Positions 41,735 through 50,906 of a DNA stretch of 64,000 bases are shown in pieces. Source of the stretch: Bradyrhizobium sp. SZCCHNS1050 (lineage in GTDB: Bacteria > Pseudomonadota > Alphaproteobacteria > Rhizobiales > Xanthobacteraceae). The notes under the pieces were generated by a model. That model was not told the DNA's origin. It saw only the letters and a program-made list of their open reading frames with translations, and made no database searches. Location: assembly GCF_032484785.1 (NCBI RefSeq), contig NZ_JAUETR010000001.1, positions 4,405,501-4,469,500 on the forward strand, read 5' to 3'. Both the position numbers and the translations under genes were made by a program. The stretch's first letter is position 1. Each line of letters opens with the position of its first letter.

Positions 41735-42871
41735 TTGGATGGTATCGGCTTCGACATGCCAGAGAAGGACATTGCCGAAGTCATCGCGGTGCCGAGGGTG
41801 TTTCTCGACAGCCTCGGCATCGGCATCTCGATCGTCGACAGTGCAACGGGACATATCCGGTTTGCGAACGCCGAATGCTGCCGGATCGTCGGATACACGC
41901 TGGAGCAGCTCAAGACCGGTGGGCTGACCTTTGTCGATCTGACGCATCCAGAGGACCGGGAGCGCAATCGGCTGCAGCACGACAAGCTGCTTGCAGGCGA
42001 GATCGCGACCTATCAGCTCGACAAGCGCTATCTCCAGCCGGACGGAAGCGTCGTGTGGGGACGCGTGACCGTCAATCCGGTCAGGGACGCCAGGGGCCGC
42101 CTGAAGTGGTTCTGCGCCGTGGTCGAGGACATCACGACAACCAGGATCCTGGAAGAACAGCTTGCAGCCGCGGAGAAGCTCGCTGGGCTGTCGACGTTCA
42201 ACCTGATCGTCGATGCAGACGAGTCCAAGGGAGATTTTCCGCCGGCGTCGCCATCGTCGCTGCGCGACATGTTGTGCCACGTGCATCCCGAGGATCGGAA
42301 CGGGCTCGAGCAGGTCATCCGTCGTGCGATCATGAAGCGAACCGGCTACACGCGCGACTACCGGGTGCTTGGCAAAGCCGGTGCGGTGCGCTGGGTCCGT
42401 GGCATGGCGACCTCCGTCTACAGCCCGTCCGACGGACGAACCCATCTCGTCGGCGCGACGATCGACGTCACCGCGGATCATCTCGATCGCGATAGCCAGG
42501 TGCCGGAGTCCATTCGCAGGATCCTGGAACACATTGAGACGAACTGGGATCAGAAGATATCGATCCAGCAACTCGCGGTTCGCTACGGCGTCAGCCCCCG
42601 CACGGTCTATCAGTACTTCGCGAAGAGTGGTGTGTCCTTGGCCGAGAAGATCAAGCTGACGCGAATCCAACATGCGCACCGCATGCTGTATGATGCGAAA
42701 GCGGGTGACACGGTGACGTCGATCGCCCTGCGATGTGGCTTCAGCAATCCGGGGCATTTCGCCAGGGAGTATCGAAAGATCTATGGTGAGACGCCGTCGG
42801 AAAGTCTGAGGCAGGCGTCATTGCCGCTGGCGGCGCGGGGTGAAGCCGCCGCTGCTCCGTCCGCCCGCTGA
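41735..42871 (+). CDS. PAS-PAS-AraC fusion transcriptional regulator
   Basis: A 378-residue protein joining sensory and DNA-binding modules. PAS1 (about 20-140) has VFLDSLGIGISIVDSATGHI and CCRIVGYTLEQLKTGG with the PAC-like end WFCAVVEDIT; PAS2 (about 150-255) is weaker and ends VGATIDVTADHL. The AraC HTH (about 262-358) reads KISIQQLAVRYGVSPRTVYQ, YFAKSGVSLAEKI and VTSIALRCGFSNPGHFAREY, then KIYGETPSES. AraC proteins normally carry cupin-like sensors, so a PAS front end is uncommon. Start ATG 41735; ATG 41756 is an alternative without better context. It is monocistronic and divergent from the chemoreceptor gene. Confidence 0.88.
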   Translation: MDGIGFDMPEKDIAEVIAVPRVFLDSLGIGISIVDSATGHIRFANAECCRIVGYTLEQLKTGGLTFVDLTHPEDRERNRLQHDKLLAGEIATYQLDKRYLQPDGSVVWGRVTVNPVRDARGRLKWFCAVVEDITTTRILEEQLAAAEKLAGLSTFNLIVDADESKGDFPPASPSSLRDMLCHVHPEDRNGLEQVIRRAIMKRTGYTRDYRVLGKAGAVRWVRGMATSVYSPSDGRTHLVGATIDVTADHLDRDSQVPESIRRILEHIETNWDQKISIQQLAVRYGVSPRTVYQYFAKSGVSLAEKIKLTRIQHAHRMLYDAKAGDTVTSIALRCGFSNPGHFAREYRKIYGETPSESLRQASLPLAARGEAAAAPSAR

Positions 42872-43290
42872 TCGTCAGCCGACCTTCACGGCATCACGTC
42901 TGGATGGAGCACCGGCCAGATGTGCCCGACGGGCAATCTCCGCATGCTTCGTATGCGCGAAATGCCCGTCGGGTTAGTTTGCCGCAGCCGCGCCGGCTTG
43001 CGTCGTCGGGCAAATCAGACCGATGGTCTTGCCCATCCCGCCTCGAGCAGAGGGACGTACGCGTCGTCACGAACGTGGAGGTGGGCTGCGATGGACGTGA
43101 CGGCTGTGCCAGACGAGCGCAGGCGGCACGGACGGCGAAGTCGTGTGGTCCTGGCCTCTCGACGCTGAGGTCAAGTCCGTGGTCGTTGCTTGACGGCACG
43201 CGCGGGCGATGGGGGCAAGAGAGCCGATCCCCAGGGAGAGCACGAAGGACACCGTTAAAACCGTTGCGCGGGGAAGGCCGGGTGGCGGGC

Positions 43291-44667
43291 TCAAGCGGTG
43301 GTCGCAACACCAAGTGTTTTCATTCGTGACAGCAGCTCGTCAAGCGCTTCTGCTGGAGTTTTCCATCCTAGCGTCTTTCTCGGTCGGGAATTGAGCGCTG
43401 CGGCCACGGCGGCGATCTCGTCAGCATCGTAGACGCTCAGATCGGTACCTTTCGGGAAGTACTGCCGCAGCAGGCCATTCGTGTTCTCGTTCGTGCCACG
43501 TTGCCAGGGGCTTCTTGGATCGCAGAAGTAGATCTGAAGGTCTGTATCGATCTTGAGGTCACTGTGTTGAGCCATTTCGGTCCCCTGATCCCAGGTTAGC
43601 GAGCGGCGGAGTTCTTTGGGCAAGGTGACGATGGTGCGCGTGATCGCATCGCGTACCGCTTCAGCTCCGTGTCCGGAGAGCGCAGGCCCATCCTTCGTAC
43701 GTGGGCCATCGTCAAACCCCGGCAGCCGTGGAAGGTGCAGGAGCATTGTAAACCGCGTGCTGCGTTCGACCAGCGTGCCGATTGCCGAGCTGGCGGAGCC
43801 GACGATCAGATCTCCTTCCCAATGTCCCGGCACAGCTCGATCCGCGACTTCGGCCGGACGCTCACTGATCATGATCTCTGGCGATATGAAGCCTTTGCTG
43901 CGCTTCCGCGTACGCGCTCGGGGCACGCGCAGCGCACGTCCCGTTCGCAAACAGGACGACAACTCGCGTTTCAGCGCTCCTCGGCCCTGAACAAAAAGCG
44001 CCTGGTAAATGGCTTCGTGGCTGATGCGCATCGCCTCGTCATCCGGGAAGTCGATCGGTAAGCGCCGGGCAATCTGCTCGGGACTCCACGCTTTCGTCCA
44101 CCCCTGATCCTGGCTAGAGCCCGCACGACCGGCCTTCCGCCGAACGCCGCCTGGAGGTGCGACAAACCCTGCAAGCCGCTCTTCAACATAAGCGCGCAAG
44201 GCGGCGTTGCTTGCAAGCTTGCTCGGCTTAGGACGCCGGGCCGATCGATCTGCATGCCACTGGGCGGCCGTCGCCCGATAGGCCATCTTGCCGCCGTGCG
44301 TGGCCGCATTGCGATCGAGTTCACGGGAGATGGTCGAGGGAGATCGATTGAGACGCCGCGCTATCTCTCGTACAGAATGGCGCTGCGCATTCAGCAGCGC
44401 AATCTCTTCGCGCTCAGAAAAAGAGAGGTGCCGTCCGGAGAGCGGCTTCGCTGAAGGTCGGAACATTGCCGGTGCCACGCCGCCCGCTTTTCGAAATAAT
44501 CGGGGGCCGACAGCATCCGATAATCCAGCAGCCAGCGCAGCATTCTCGCTGTTCAACCCAGCGGCAATCCCACGCCAAAATTTCTGCTGTTCCGCACGCC
44601 CCGCAACTGGTGGGCGCCCCAATGATCCCAGCTTGCCCCGCGTTGACCGTTTCTTTCGAATGCCCAT
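43291..44667 (-). CDS. IS30-family transposase
   Basis: A 458-residue DDE transposase. The N-terminal HTH is in LSFSEREEIALLNAQRHSVR and EIARRLNRSPSTISRELDRN, an IS30 hallmark. The catalytic residues lie in GHWEGDLIVG (D), LTWDQGTEMA (D) and WQRGTNENTNGLLRQYFPKG (E). ATG 44667 is preceded by GAGGAGG and is preferred over an upstream TTG at 44700 that would begin inside the inverted repeat. The stop codon lies at the left end of the element, so the coding sequence uses the terminal repeat. Longer than the prototype IS30 protein (about 380) because of an N-terminal extension. Confidence 0.93.
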   Translation of the reverse strand: MGIRKKRSTRGKLGSLGRPPVAGRAEQQKFWRGIAAGLNSENAALAAGLSDAVGPRLFRKAGGVAPAMFRPSAKPLSGRHLSFSEREEIALLNAQRHSVREIARRLNRSPSTISRELDRNAATHGGKMAYRATAAQWHADRSARRPKPSKLASNAALRAYVEERLAGFVAPPGGVRRKAGRAGSSQDQGWTKAWSPEQIARRLPIDFPDDEAMRISHEAIYQALFVQGRGALKRELSSCLRTGRALRVPRARTRKRSKGFISPEIMISERPAEVADRAVPGHWEGDLIVGSASSAIGTLVERSTRFTMLLHLPRLPGFDDGPRTKDGPALSGHGAEAVRDAITRTIVTLPKELRRSLTWDQGTEMAQHSDLKIDTDLQIYFCDPRSPWQRGTNENTNGLLRQYFPKGTDLSVYDADEIAAVAAALNSRPRKTLGWKTPAEALDELLSRMKTLGVATTA

Positions 44668-44702
44668 CGCAACCTCCTCATCGAGTGTTGCGACGACCAA
44701 TT
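43291..44702 (-). mobile_element. IS30-family insertion sequence
   Basis: About 1.4 kb with one transposase gene filling it. Ends match as imperfect inverted repeats: GGTGGTCGCAACAC at 43297-43310 and the reverse complement of GGTCGTCGCAACAC at 44685-44698 (13 of 14), possibly extending to TCAA at the outer edges. Exact borders are uncertain by about 10 bp and I cannot point to a target duplication. Both inverted repeats and an intact transposase suggest a recent, potentially active copy. Confidence 0.85.
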
Positions 44703-44704
44703 GA

Positions 44705-45118
44705 ATCCGCCGGTCTGTCCGGCTGTACCTGTGGTACCTGCCGCCTGCATTCTTTTGAGCAGGCGGGCCACGGGCCTCAGCCGAGGTCCGGCCTTCCTCG
44801 CGCCCTCTCGTTGTTCAGGAGGGGCATGATTGCCGCATCACCTGGGCCTCATGGGCGGCGGGAAGGCGGCGTCGTGTCTTATGGGATGTCTCGGGCACAG
44901 TGTGATGGAAGGCGCCAACCGCAACCTCAGCCGTCGTCCCGGCCTTGCGCCGGGACCCATAACCCCAGGAATTTGTGTGAGGCACGCTGGTGGATCGATT
45001 TCGCTTCGCCACCATGGCCGGTGGCCATGGGTCCCGGCGCAAGGCCGGGACGACACCGGTCGTGACGCGCGAGTTCTGGCAAACGAGACATCGACCGGCG
45101 CCACCATCGCGGTTCGCC
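44705..45118. other. intergenic region after the IS element
   Basis: 414 bp holding the right part of dispersed repeat copy 2 and the inverted repeat at 44933-45054. No gene is seen. Confidence 0.55.
44933..45054. repeat. inverted repeat of the GTCGTCCCGGCC type
   Basis: GTCGTCCCGGCCTTGCGCCG then GGACCC pairs with GGGTCCCGGCGCAAGGCCGG then GACGAC, a near-perfect 26-bp inverted repeat with a 70-bp spacer. Related to 16387-16506. Confidence 0.8.
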
Positions 45119-46711
45119 TTACGCTTCCAGCGCCGTCCTGATCATGCGCGCGAGGTCGGCGCTGACATACGGCTTCGCCAGCAGCAGCACGTCGGCATCG
45201 AGCCGGCCATGATGCACGATCGCGTTCTCGGTGTAGCCAGATGTGTAGAGCACCTTCAGCCCGGGGCGGCGCTTCTCGGCCTCGATGGCGAGCTGCCGGC
45301 CGTTCATGCCGCCGGGAATGATGACGTCGGTGAACAGCAGGTCGATGCGTTCCTGGCTGTCGATGATTGTCAGCCCATCGGCGGCATTGCTGGCCGACAG
45401 GGTGCGATAGCCGAGACGGCGCACCTGAGCCACGACGTAGTCGCGCACCAGCGCATCGTCCTCGACGATCAGGATGGTCTCGTCGCCGCGCGCGACCGCC
45501 GGCCGGCCGGGCTCTGCGGCCGGCGTCTCCGGCAGTCCGGCGGCGCGCGGCAGATAGAGCTTGACCGTCGTGCCGTGGCCTTCCTCGCTGTAGATCTTGA
45601 CGTGGCCGTTCGATTGTTTGACGAAGCCGTAGACCATGCTCAGCCCGAGGCCCGATCCCTTGCCGACGTCCTTGGTGGTGAAGAACGGCTCGAACACCTT
45701 GTCGAGCAGTGGAGCCGGAATGCCCTGGCCGGTGTCGCTGACCGCGATCATGACGTAGCTTCCGGGCTTGGCGTCGCGGTTCAGTTGCGCGTAGTGCTCG
45801 TCGAGCGTGACGTTCTTGGTCTCCAGGGTCAGCTTGCCGCCGTCCGGCATCGCGTCGCGCGCATTGAGCGCGAGGTTGAGGATCGCGGTCGACAATTGGC
45901 TCGGATCGATCAGCGCCGGCGCGCTGTCATGGGCCAGCATCGATTCGATCTCGATCTGCTCGCCGAGCGTCGGCCGCAGCAGACGGCCGGCCTCGACGAT
46001 GAGCGCATTGATGTCGGTGGCGCGCGGCTGCAGCGGCTGGCGGCGCGAGAAGGCGAGCAGGTGCCGGGTCAGATCGGCGCCGCGCTCGGCGGCGGCGCTG
46101 ATCATGCCGGCGATGCCTGCGAGCTGGGGCTTGTCCTTGACCGCATCGGCAAGGATCTCGATCGTCCCGGTGATGACGGTCAGGATGTTGTTGAAGTCGT
46201 GCGCGACGCCGCCGGTGAGCTGGCCGATCGCCTCCATCTTCTGCGCCTGACGGACCTGGGCCTCGTTGGCCTCGATTTCCTGGAATCGCCGCACCATCGC
46301 TTCCGCGGCGCGGCGCTGCCGGATCTCCTCCTCGAGCTGCGCATAGGCCTTCTGCAAGGTGATGCGCGTCGGCAGCACCAGAAGCTGCGGCAGCATCTTG
46401 ATCATGATGACGATGATTCCGATCGAGGTGACGCCGAGAAAGACGTTGATGACGTCCGTGATGGTCGAGGTCGGTACCCAGAGATCGACGATCGCAAGCA
46501 GGCGGGTGACCCCGACGACGGCCACGAAGGTCGCAAGCGCCCCGACGATTCCGCGGAACATGACGTCGCGCCAGCGCCGCCGCAGGAACGTGCCGACGAC
46601 GAAGGCGATGGTGAAGAAGGCGCTGGCGATCAGTCCGTTGGATACGACCTGCAGCCATGCCCATACCGGCGCTCCCTGCAGACCCGCCGCTTGCACCGTC
46701 AACGTCGGCAT
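45119..46711 (-). CDS. membrane hybrid histidine kinase with degenerate ethylene-receptor-like sensor
   Basis: A 530-residue kinase. Three N-terminal helices (about 15-112) resemble the ethylene-receptor-type domain of bacterial kinases: SNGLIASAFFTIAFVVGTFL, then ALATFVAVVGVTRLLAIVDL with a trailing W, and a third helix ending LPQLLVLPTR. A short coiled coil (about 120-160) leads to the HisKA core GGVAHDFNNILTV (H171), the ATPase domain (NLALNARDAMPDGG, DTGQGIP, GKGSGLGLSMVYGF) and a C-terminal receiver (ETILIVEDDALVRDY; DLLFTDVIIPGGMNG; AKPY). ATG 46711; possible upstream extension lacks support. Autophosphorylation with intramolecular transfer is expected; the output regulator is not evident. 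Confidence 0.88.
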   Translation of the reverse strand: MPTLTVQAAGLQGAPVWAWLQVVSNGLIASAFFTIAFVVGTFLRRRWRDVMFRGIVGALATFVAVVGVTRLLAIVDLWVPTSTITDVINVFLGVTSIGIIVIMIKMLPQLLVLPTRITLQKAYAQLEEEIRQRRAAEAMVRRFQEIEANEAQVRQAQKMEAIGQLTGGVAHDFNNILTVITGTIEILADAVKDKPQLAGIAGMISAAAERGADLTRHLLAFSRRQPLQPRATDINALIVEAGRLLRPTLGEQIEIESMLAHDSAPALIDPSQLSTAILNLALNARDAMPDGGKLTLETKNVTLDEHYAQLNRDAKPGSYVMIAVSDTGQGIPAPLLDKVFEPFFTTKDVGKGSGLGLSMVYGFVKQSNGHVKIYSEEGHGTTVKLYLPRAAGLPETPAAEPGRPAVARGDETILIVEDDALVRDYVVAQVRRLGYRTLSASNAADGLTIIDSQERIDLLFTDVIIPGGMNGRQLAIEAEKRRPGLKVLYTSGYTENAIVHHGRLDADVLLLAKPYVSADLARMIRTALEA

Positions 46712-46975
46712 ATGCAAATCATCCTCAACAACGCAACGCGCCAAAATCCGGGGGCGGCCCGGCCTGTCGTCGTCGCAACCCGAACGGATCATTCAGCTTT
46801 TCGTCTCCGGCGCAAGGGCAATGGCGGCTTCGACGCGCATCGCGGCAGGGCGCCCTCGCCGCGAATGCCGCTCCGCCGCGCGGCGTCAAAAGCCTGCCAC
46901 ACATCCTTTACCGCCCGGTCACGCGGTTGTTAACGCGCCGACCTAAGCCGCTCGACACCGTCATCACCATGGGGA

Positions 46976-49114
46976 ATGAACGAGATGTCGAACACGATCG
47001 CGCACAACCGGCGCGAGTTCCTGCGGCTGCTCGGAGCGTCGGCTGCGACCGCCGCCCTCGGCCAGAGCATCGAGCGCGCGCATGCCATTCCGGCGTTCAA
47101 CCGCCACGGCAGCATCGAGGACGTCAAGCACATCGTGGTGCTGATGCAGGAGAACCGCGCCTTCGATCATTATTTCGGCGCGATGCGCGGCGTCCGCGGC
47201 TTCAACGATCCGCGCGCCGTGAAGCTGCCGAATGGCAATCCGGTGTGGCAGCAGCCGAACGGCGCGGGGGCAGTGATGCCGTTCCGCGTCGACAATGCCG
47301 GCCAGGTCTATGTCGAGGACGTCGCCCATGGCTGGAACGACGGCCAGAAGGCCTGGAACAACGGCAACTACGACAAGTGGATCGCCAACAAGGGCACCAC
47401 GACCATGACCTGCTTGAACCGGCAGGATCTGCCCTGGCACTATGCGCTGGCCGACGCCTTCACGGTGTGCGATTCCTATTTCTGCTCGGTGATGGGCCCG
47501 ACCGATCCGAATCGCTACTACTTGTGGACCGGTTGGGACGGCAACGACGGCAAGGGCGGCGGCCCGGTCATCACCAATGCGGAAGCCGGCTACGACTGGA
47601 CCACGTTTCCGGAGCGGCTGGAGAAGGCCGGCATCTCCTGGAAGGTCTACCAGGACGTCGGTCTCGGCCTGACGGCGGAAGGCTCCTGGGGCTGGACCCA
47701 GAATCCGTGGATCGGCAATTACGGCGACAACTCGCTGCTGTATTTCCACCAGTATCAGAATTCGCAAGCAGGCAGCCCGCTATACGAGAAGGCGCTGCGC
47801 GGCAGCAACATCGCCAATGGCGGCACGTTCGAGAATCTGTTCGACGGGCTGCGCAACGACGTCCGCAACGGCACCCTGCCGCAGGTGTCGTGGATCGCAG
47901 CTCCGGAGGCGTTCAGCGAGCATCCGAACTGGCTGCCCGGGCCGGGCGCCTGGTACATTTCCAAGGTGCTCGACATCCTGACGTCGAACCCCGAGCTGTG
48001 GAGCAAGACCGCGCTGCTCATCAACTACGACGAGGGCGGCGGATTCTTCGACCATGTCGTCGGCCCGTATCCGGCGATGTCGCAGGCCTGGGGCCAGTCG
48101 ACCGTCGATGTGAGCACGGACCTCTTCGCTGGCGACGGAAGCCACGTTGCCGGCCCCTACGGACTAGGCGTCCGCGTGCCGATGCTGGTGGTGTCGCCGT
48201 GGTCGCGCGGCGGCTTCGTGTGCTCGGAAGTGTTCGACCACACGTCTGTGATCCGCTTCATCGAGCGCCGCTTCCATCACAAGGCGCCCGATCTGTTCGA
48301 GAGCAACATCCCGGCGTGGCGGCGCGCGGTGTGCGGCGATCTCACCTCGGCGTTCAACTTCACTTCGCCCAACGAAGGCATGGCGCCGCTGCCGAGCACG
48401 GCCGGCTACAAGCCGCCGGCCGCCGACATCACCTCCGGTGCCCGCTTCGACGACTATCATCCGGTGCCGCCGGCCAAGCAGGCGTTGCCGCAGCAGGAGC
48501 CGGGCATTCGCCCGGCGCGCCCGCTGCCCTACGATCTCAGGGTCGATGGCGACGCCGATGCTGCGCACAAGACGTTCGCGATCCGCTTCGCCAATCCGGG
48601 GCAGGCGGGCGCCTGCTTCCACGTCCGCTCCGGCAACACCGCGACCGGTCCGTGGAGCTACACCGTCGAAGCCGGGAAATCGCTGCACGGCGTGTGGGAC
48701 CTCGCGGCCAGCGCCGGCCAGTACGATCTGTCGGTGTACGGCCCGAACGGCTTCTTCCGCCACTTCAAGGGCGGCGTCGCCACCACCGCCGCGCTGGTCG
48801 ACGTCGATACGGTCCATCTCTGTGATTGGGATGATGACGACGATTCGCGCAGCCTTGCGATCGCGCTCACCAACAAGGGGGCGAGCTGTGTCGTGACACT
48901 GGCCGACAACTATACGGGACGCAGCGAGCGGCACCGCCTGCAGCGTGGCCAGCGGCTGGAGACGCGGGTTCGCCTGCAGCAGACCCATGGCTGGTACGAC
49001 CTGACGGTCACGACGGACAGCGATGCCAACTTCAACTGGCAGCTCGCGGGTCACGTCGAGAACGGCCGGCCCAGCATCAGCGACCCGGCGATGGGCAGGA
49101 TCGCCGCGACCTGA
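46976..49114 (+). CDS. Tat-exported phosphocholine-specific phospholipase C
   Basis: A 712-residue phospholipase that hydrolyses phosphatidylcholine-type lipids outside the cytoplasm. The Tat motif NRREFLRLLGAS near residue 11 directs folded export. The catalytic domain shows HIVVLMQENRAFDHYFGAMR, SVMGPTDPNRYYLWTG and YDEGGGFFDHVVGP, typical of the Pseudomonas PlcN/PlcH phosphoesterase family. Two C-terminal beta-sandwich repeats (about 505-695, RPLPYDLRVDGDAD and HLCDWDDDDDSRSLAI) match the usual family ending. The start may be 46976 or ATG 46985. It is divergent from the kinase at 46711. Such enzymes release choline and phosphate from lipids. Confidence 0.93.
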   Translation: MNEMSNTIAHNRREFLRLLGASAATAALGQSIERAHAIPAFNRHGSIEDVKHIVVLMQENRAFDHYFGAMRGVRGFNDPRAVKLPNGNPVWQQPNGAGAVMPFRVDNAGQVYVEDVAHGWNDGQKAWNNGNYDKWIANKGTTTMTCLNRQDLPWHYALADAFTVCDSYFCSVMGPTDPNRYYLWTGWDGNDGKGGGPVITNAEAGYDWTTFPERLEKAGISWKVYQDVGLGLTAEGSWGWTQNPWIGNYGDNSLLYFHQYQNSQAGSPLYEKALRGSNIANGGTFENLFDGLRNDVRNGTLPQVSWIAAPEAFSEHPNWLPGPGAWYISKVLDILTSNPELWSKTALLINYDEGGGFFDHVVGPYPAMSQAWGQSTVDVSTDLFAGDGSHVAGPYGLGVRVPMLVVSPWSRGGFVCSEVFDHTSVIRFIERRFHHKAPDLFESNIPAWRRAVCGDLTSAFNFTSPNEGMAPLPSTAGYKPPAADITSGARFDDYHPVPPAKQALPQQEPGIRPARPLPYDLRVDGDADAAHKTFAIRFANPGQAGACFHVRSGNTATGPWSYTVEAGKSLHGVWDLAASAGQYDLSVYGPNGFFRHFKGGVATTAALVDVDTVHLCDWDDDDDSRSLAIALTNKGASCVVTLADNYTGRSERHRLQRGQRLETRVRLQQTHGWYDLTVTTDSDANFNWQLAGHVENGRPSISDPAMGRIAAT

Positions 49115-49129
49115 TCGCGAACGATATCG

Positions 49130-49159
49130 GGATGCGCCCGGAGCGATTTGGGCGCATCC
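49130..49159. terminator. hairpin between convergent genes
   Basis: GGATGCGCCC (49130-49139) and GGGCGCATCC (49150-49159) are perfect 10-bp arms with a 10-nt loop, exactly filling the end of the 45-bp gap between the phospholipase and HerA-like genes. There is no T-run on either side. Confidence 0.6.
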
Positions 49160-50674
49160 TCAAGATGACGAGGTGACGAGACCTTCGGGTGCTGCGTCGT
49201 CGGCATTGGGATCGCCGGGCGCCGTCGCCCAGGCAAGTTCGACGAGGGTGACGATGCGGCGGCCGGCACCGTCGAGCTGGCAGACGATGAGCCCCTGGTC
49301 CTCGATATAGGTCAGCAGGCGCTGCGCCCGGCGCAACGAATGCGAGCCATAGGCGCGGGCGATCGCCGCGTCACTCGGGCAGGGGCGGCCGTCCTTGGCG
49401 GCGCGGGCGATCATCATGAACACGCCCTGCATGTCCTCAGGCAGCAGCGAGGCGCGCAGCGTGACGTCCTGCCAGCCGGCATCGTCGGCCGTCTCGTCGC
49501 CGCCGAGCCCGGCGCGGGCGCGGGTCAGCATGCGGCGGAACTCGTTGAGGTCGGGCACGGCCGTGCCCAGCCCCTCGATGCGGCAGCGGACGACGAATTC
49601 CTGGTAGAGCACGCCGACGGCGCGGAAGCCGGCGTCGGGCTCGGCCAAGACCGCGCGCAGCACGCGCTCGACGCGGGCTTTGCGTTCGGCGAGCTCCTCC
49701 TCGCTGACGGCGGGTGCTGGCGGTTCGGGGCGCAGCTCGAGCGCGGCGGACTTCGCCGCCATGAGCTGGTCGAGCAGCTCCGGTTGCGGCTTGCGCTGCG
49801 GCCGCGCGTTGGTCTCGGGCGGCGGTGCGGCGAGAATCACCGCGCGGGCGTCCTCGAGCGAGGCCTCCGGCAGCGGCATCAGCCGCGGCGTCGCGTTGCG
49901 CGGCTTGGTGTCGGTCGGGCCGATGCGCAGGCCGAGTGGACGGCGCGACAGCGCGGGGCCGAGCGCCATGAACTGGCCGCGCTCGAGATCGCGGAACGCC
50001 TCGGCCTGGCGCCGCTCCATGCCGAGCAGGTCGGCGGCGCGGGCCATGTCGATGTCGAGGAAGGTGCGGCCCATCAGGAAGTTCGAGGCCTCGGCCGCGA
50101 CATTCTTGGCGAGCTTCGCCAGTCGTTGCGTCGCGATCACGCCCGCCAGCCCACGCTTGCGGCCGCGGCACATCAGGTTGGTCATCGCGCCGAGCGAGGC
50201 CTTGCGGGCCTCGTCGGAGACTTCGCCCGCGACGGCCGGTGCGAACAGCTGGGCTTCGTCGACCACGACCAGCATCGGGTACCAGTGGTCGCGGGAGATC
50301 TCGAACAGGCCGTTGAGAAAGGCGGCCGCGCGCCGCATCTGATTCTCGGCGTCGAGGCCTTCGAGGTTGAGCACCGTCGAGACGCGATGCATCCGCGCCC
50401 GTTCGCCGGCGACCTGCAGCGCGCGCTCGGTGTGGTCCTCGGCCGCGATCACGAGATGGCCGAATCGCTCGGCCAGCGTGACGAAGTCGCCCTCCGGGTC
50501 GATGATCGTCTGCTGCACCCAGGGCGCGCTCTGCTCCAGCAGGCGGCGCAGGAGATGCGACTTGCCGGAGCCGGAATTGCCCTGCACCAGGAGCCGGGTC
50601 GCCAGCAGTTCCTCGAGGTCCAGGGCCGCAGGCGATCCCGCCGCCGTCTGCCCCATCTCGATTGCAACCGTCAT
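49160..50674 (-). CDS. HerA-like (DUF87/FtsK-superfamily) ATPase
   Basis: A 504-residue P-loop ATPase. Walker A is LVQGNSGSGKSHLL (residues 30-42); Walker B is MLVVVDEAQLFAP, followed by the sensor region GLAGVIATQRLAKLAKNVAA and a finger SNFLMGRTFLDIDMARAADL. These fit HerA-type helicase/translocases that move on double-stranded DNA. The C-terminal part (from about 330) has a helical segment and a winged-helix-like end (AIARAYGSHSLRRAQRLLTY). HerA usually partners with NurA or with defence nucleases, but no such gene is adjacent here. It is divergent from the two-core kinase with 232 bp between. Confidence 0.8.
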   Translation of the reverse strand: MTVAIEMGQTAAGSPAALDLEELLATRLLVQGNSGSGKSHLLRRLLEQSAPWVQQTIIDPEGDFVTLAERFGHLVIAAEDHTERALQVAGERARMHRVSTVLNLEGLDAENQMRRAAAFLNGLFEISRDHWYPMLVVVDEAQLFAPAVAGEVSDEARKASLGAMTNLMCRGRKRGLAGVIATQRLAKLAKNVAAEASNFLMGRTFLDIDMARAADLLGMERRQAEAFRDLERGQFMALGPALSRRPLGLRIGPTDTKPRNATPRLMPLPEASLEDARAVILAAPPPETNARPQRKPQPELLDQLMAAKSAALELRPEPPAPAVSEEELAERKARVERVLRAVLAEPDAGFRAVGVLYQEFVVRCRIEGLGTAVPDLNEFRRMLTRARAGLGGDETADDAGWQDVTLRASLLPEDMQGVFMMIARAAKDGRPCPSDAAIARAYGSHSLRRAQRLLTYIEDQGLIVCQLDGAGRRIVTLVELAWATAPGDPNADDAAPEGLVTSSS

Positions 50675-50906
50675 GTGCCCCGACTCAAGCCCGCTTCACG
50701 CAGAGGCTGGCGCTTAACAAGCGCGGGCGCGCACGTCGAGCGTTTGCAATGGACTGTCCCAGATTGCGGGATGGGCTGTGGATGGTTCGCAGATGGAACC
50801 CGATCGCGGGCTGCCCAGTTCCCTGTCGACGCGCCTCTTGCCGTGAGGGCCGGCGCTTGGGCCCGCGCGCATTTGACGGTACTGTGCGGCGAAAAAGGGG
50901 CCAGGA

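Larger units (their letters stand above)
43048..44828. repeat. long dispersed repeat, copy 2, split by the IS30-type element
   Basis: 43048-43290 matches the left part of 15945-16295 and about 44703-44828 matches the right part (CTGTACCTGTGG; CCTTCCTCGCGCCCTCT; GGAGGGGCATGA). Between them lies a full IS30-type element, so the element inserted into a pre-existing repeat. The 419-bp interval 42872-43290 holds no gene beyond this repeat. Confidence 0.85.

Noticed and set aside
46657..48825. 720-codon plus-strand frame overlapping the phospholipase gene in another frame
   Set aside because: It is Arg-rich with no motif, while the phospholipase frame has Tat signal and catalytic motifs.
49160..50674. 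HerA-based defence system
   Set aside because: No Sir2, NurA, DUF4297 or other effector gene is adjacent; flanks are a phospholipase and a sensor kinase.
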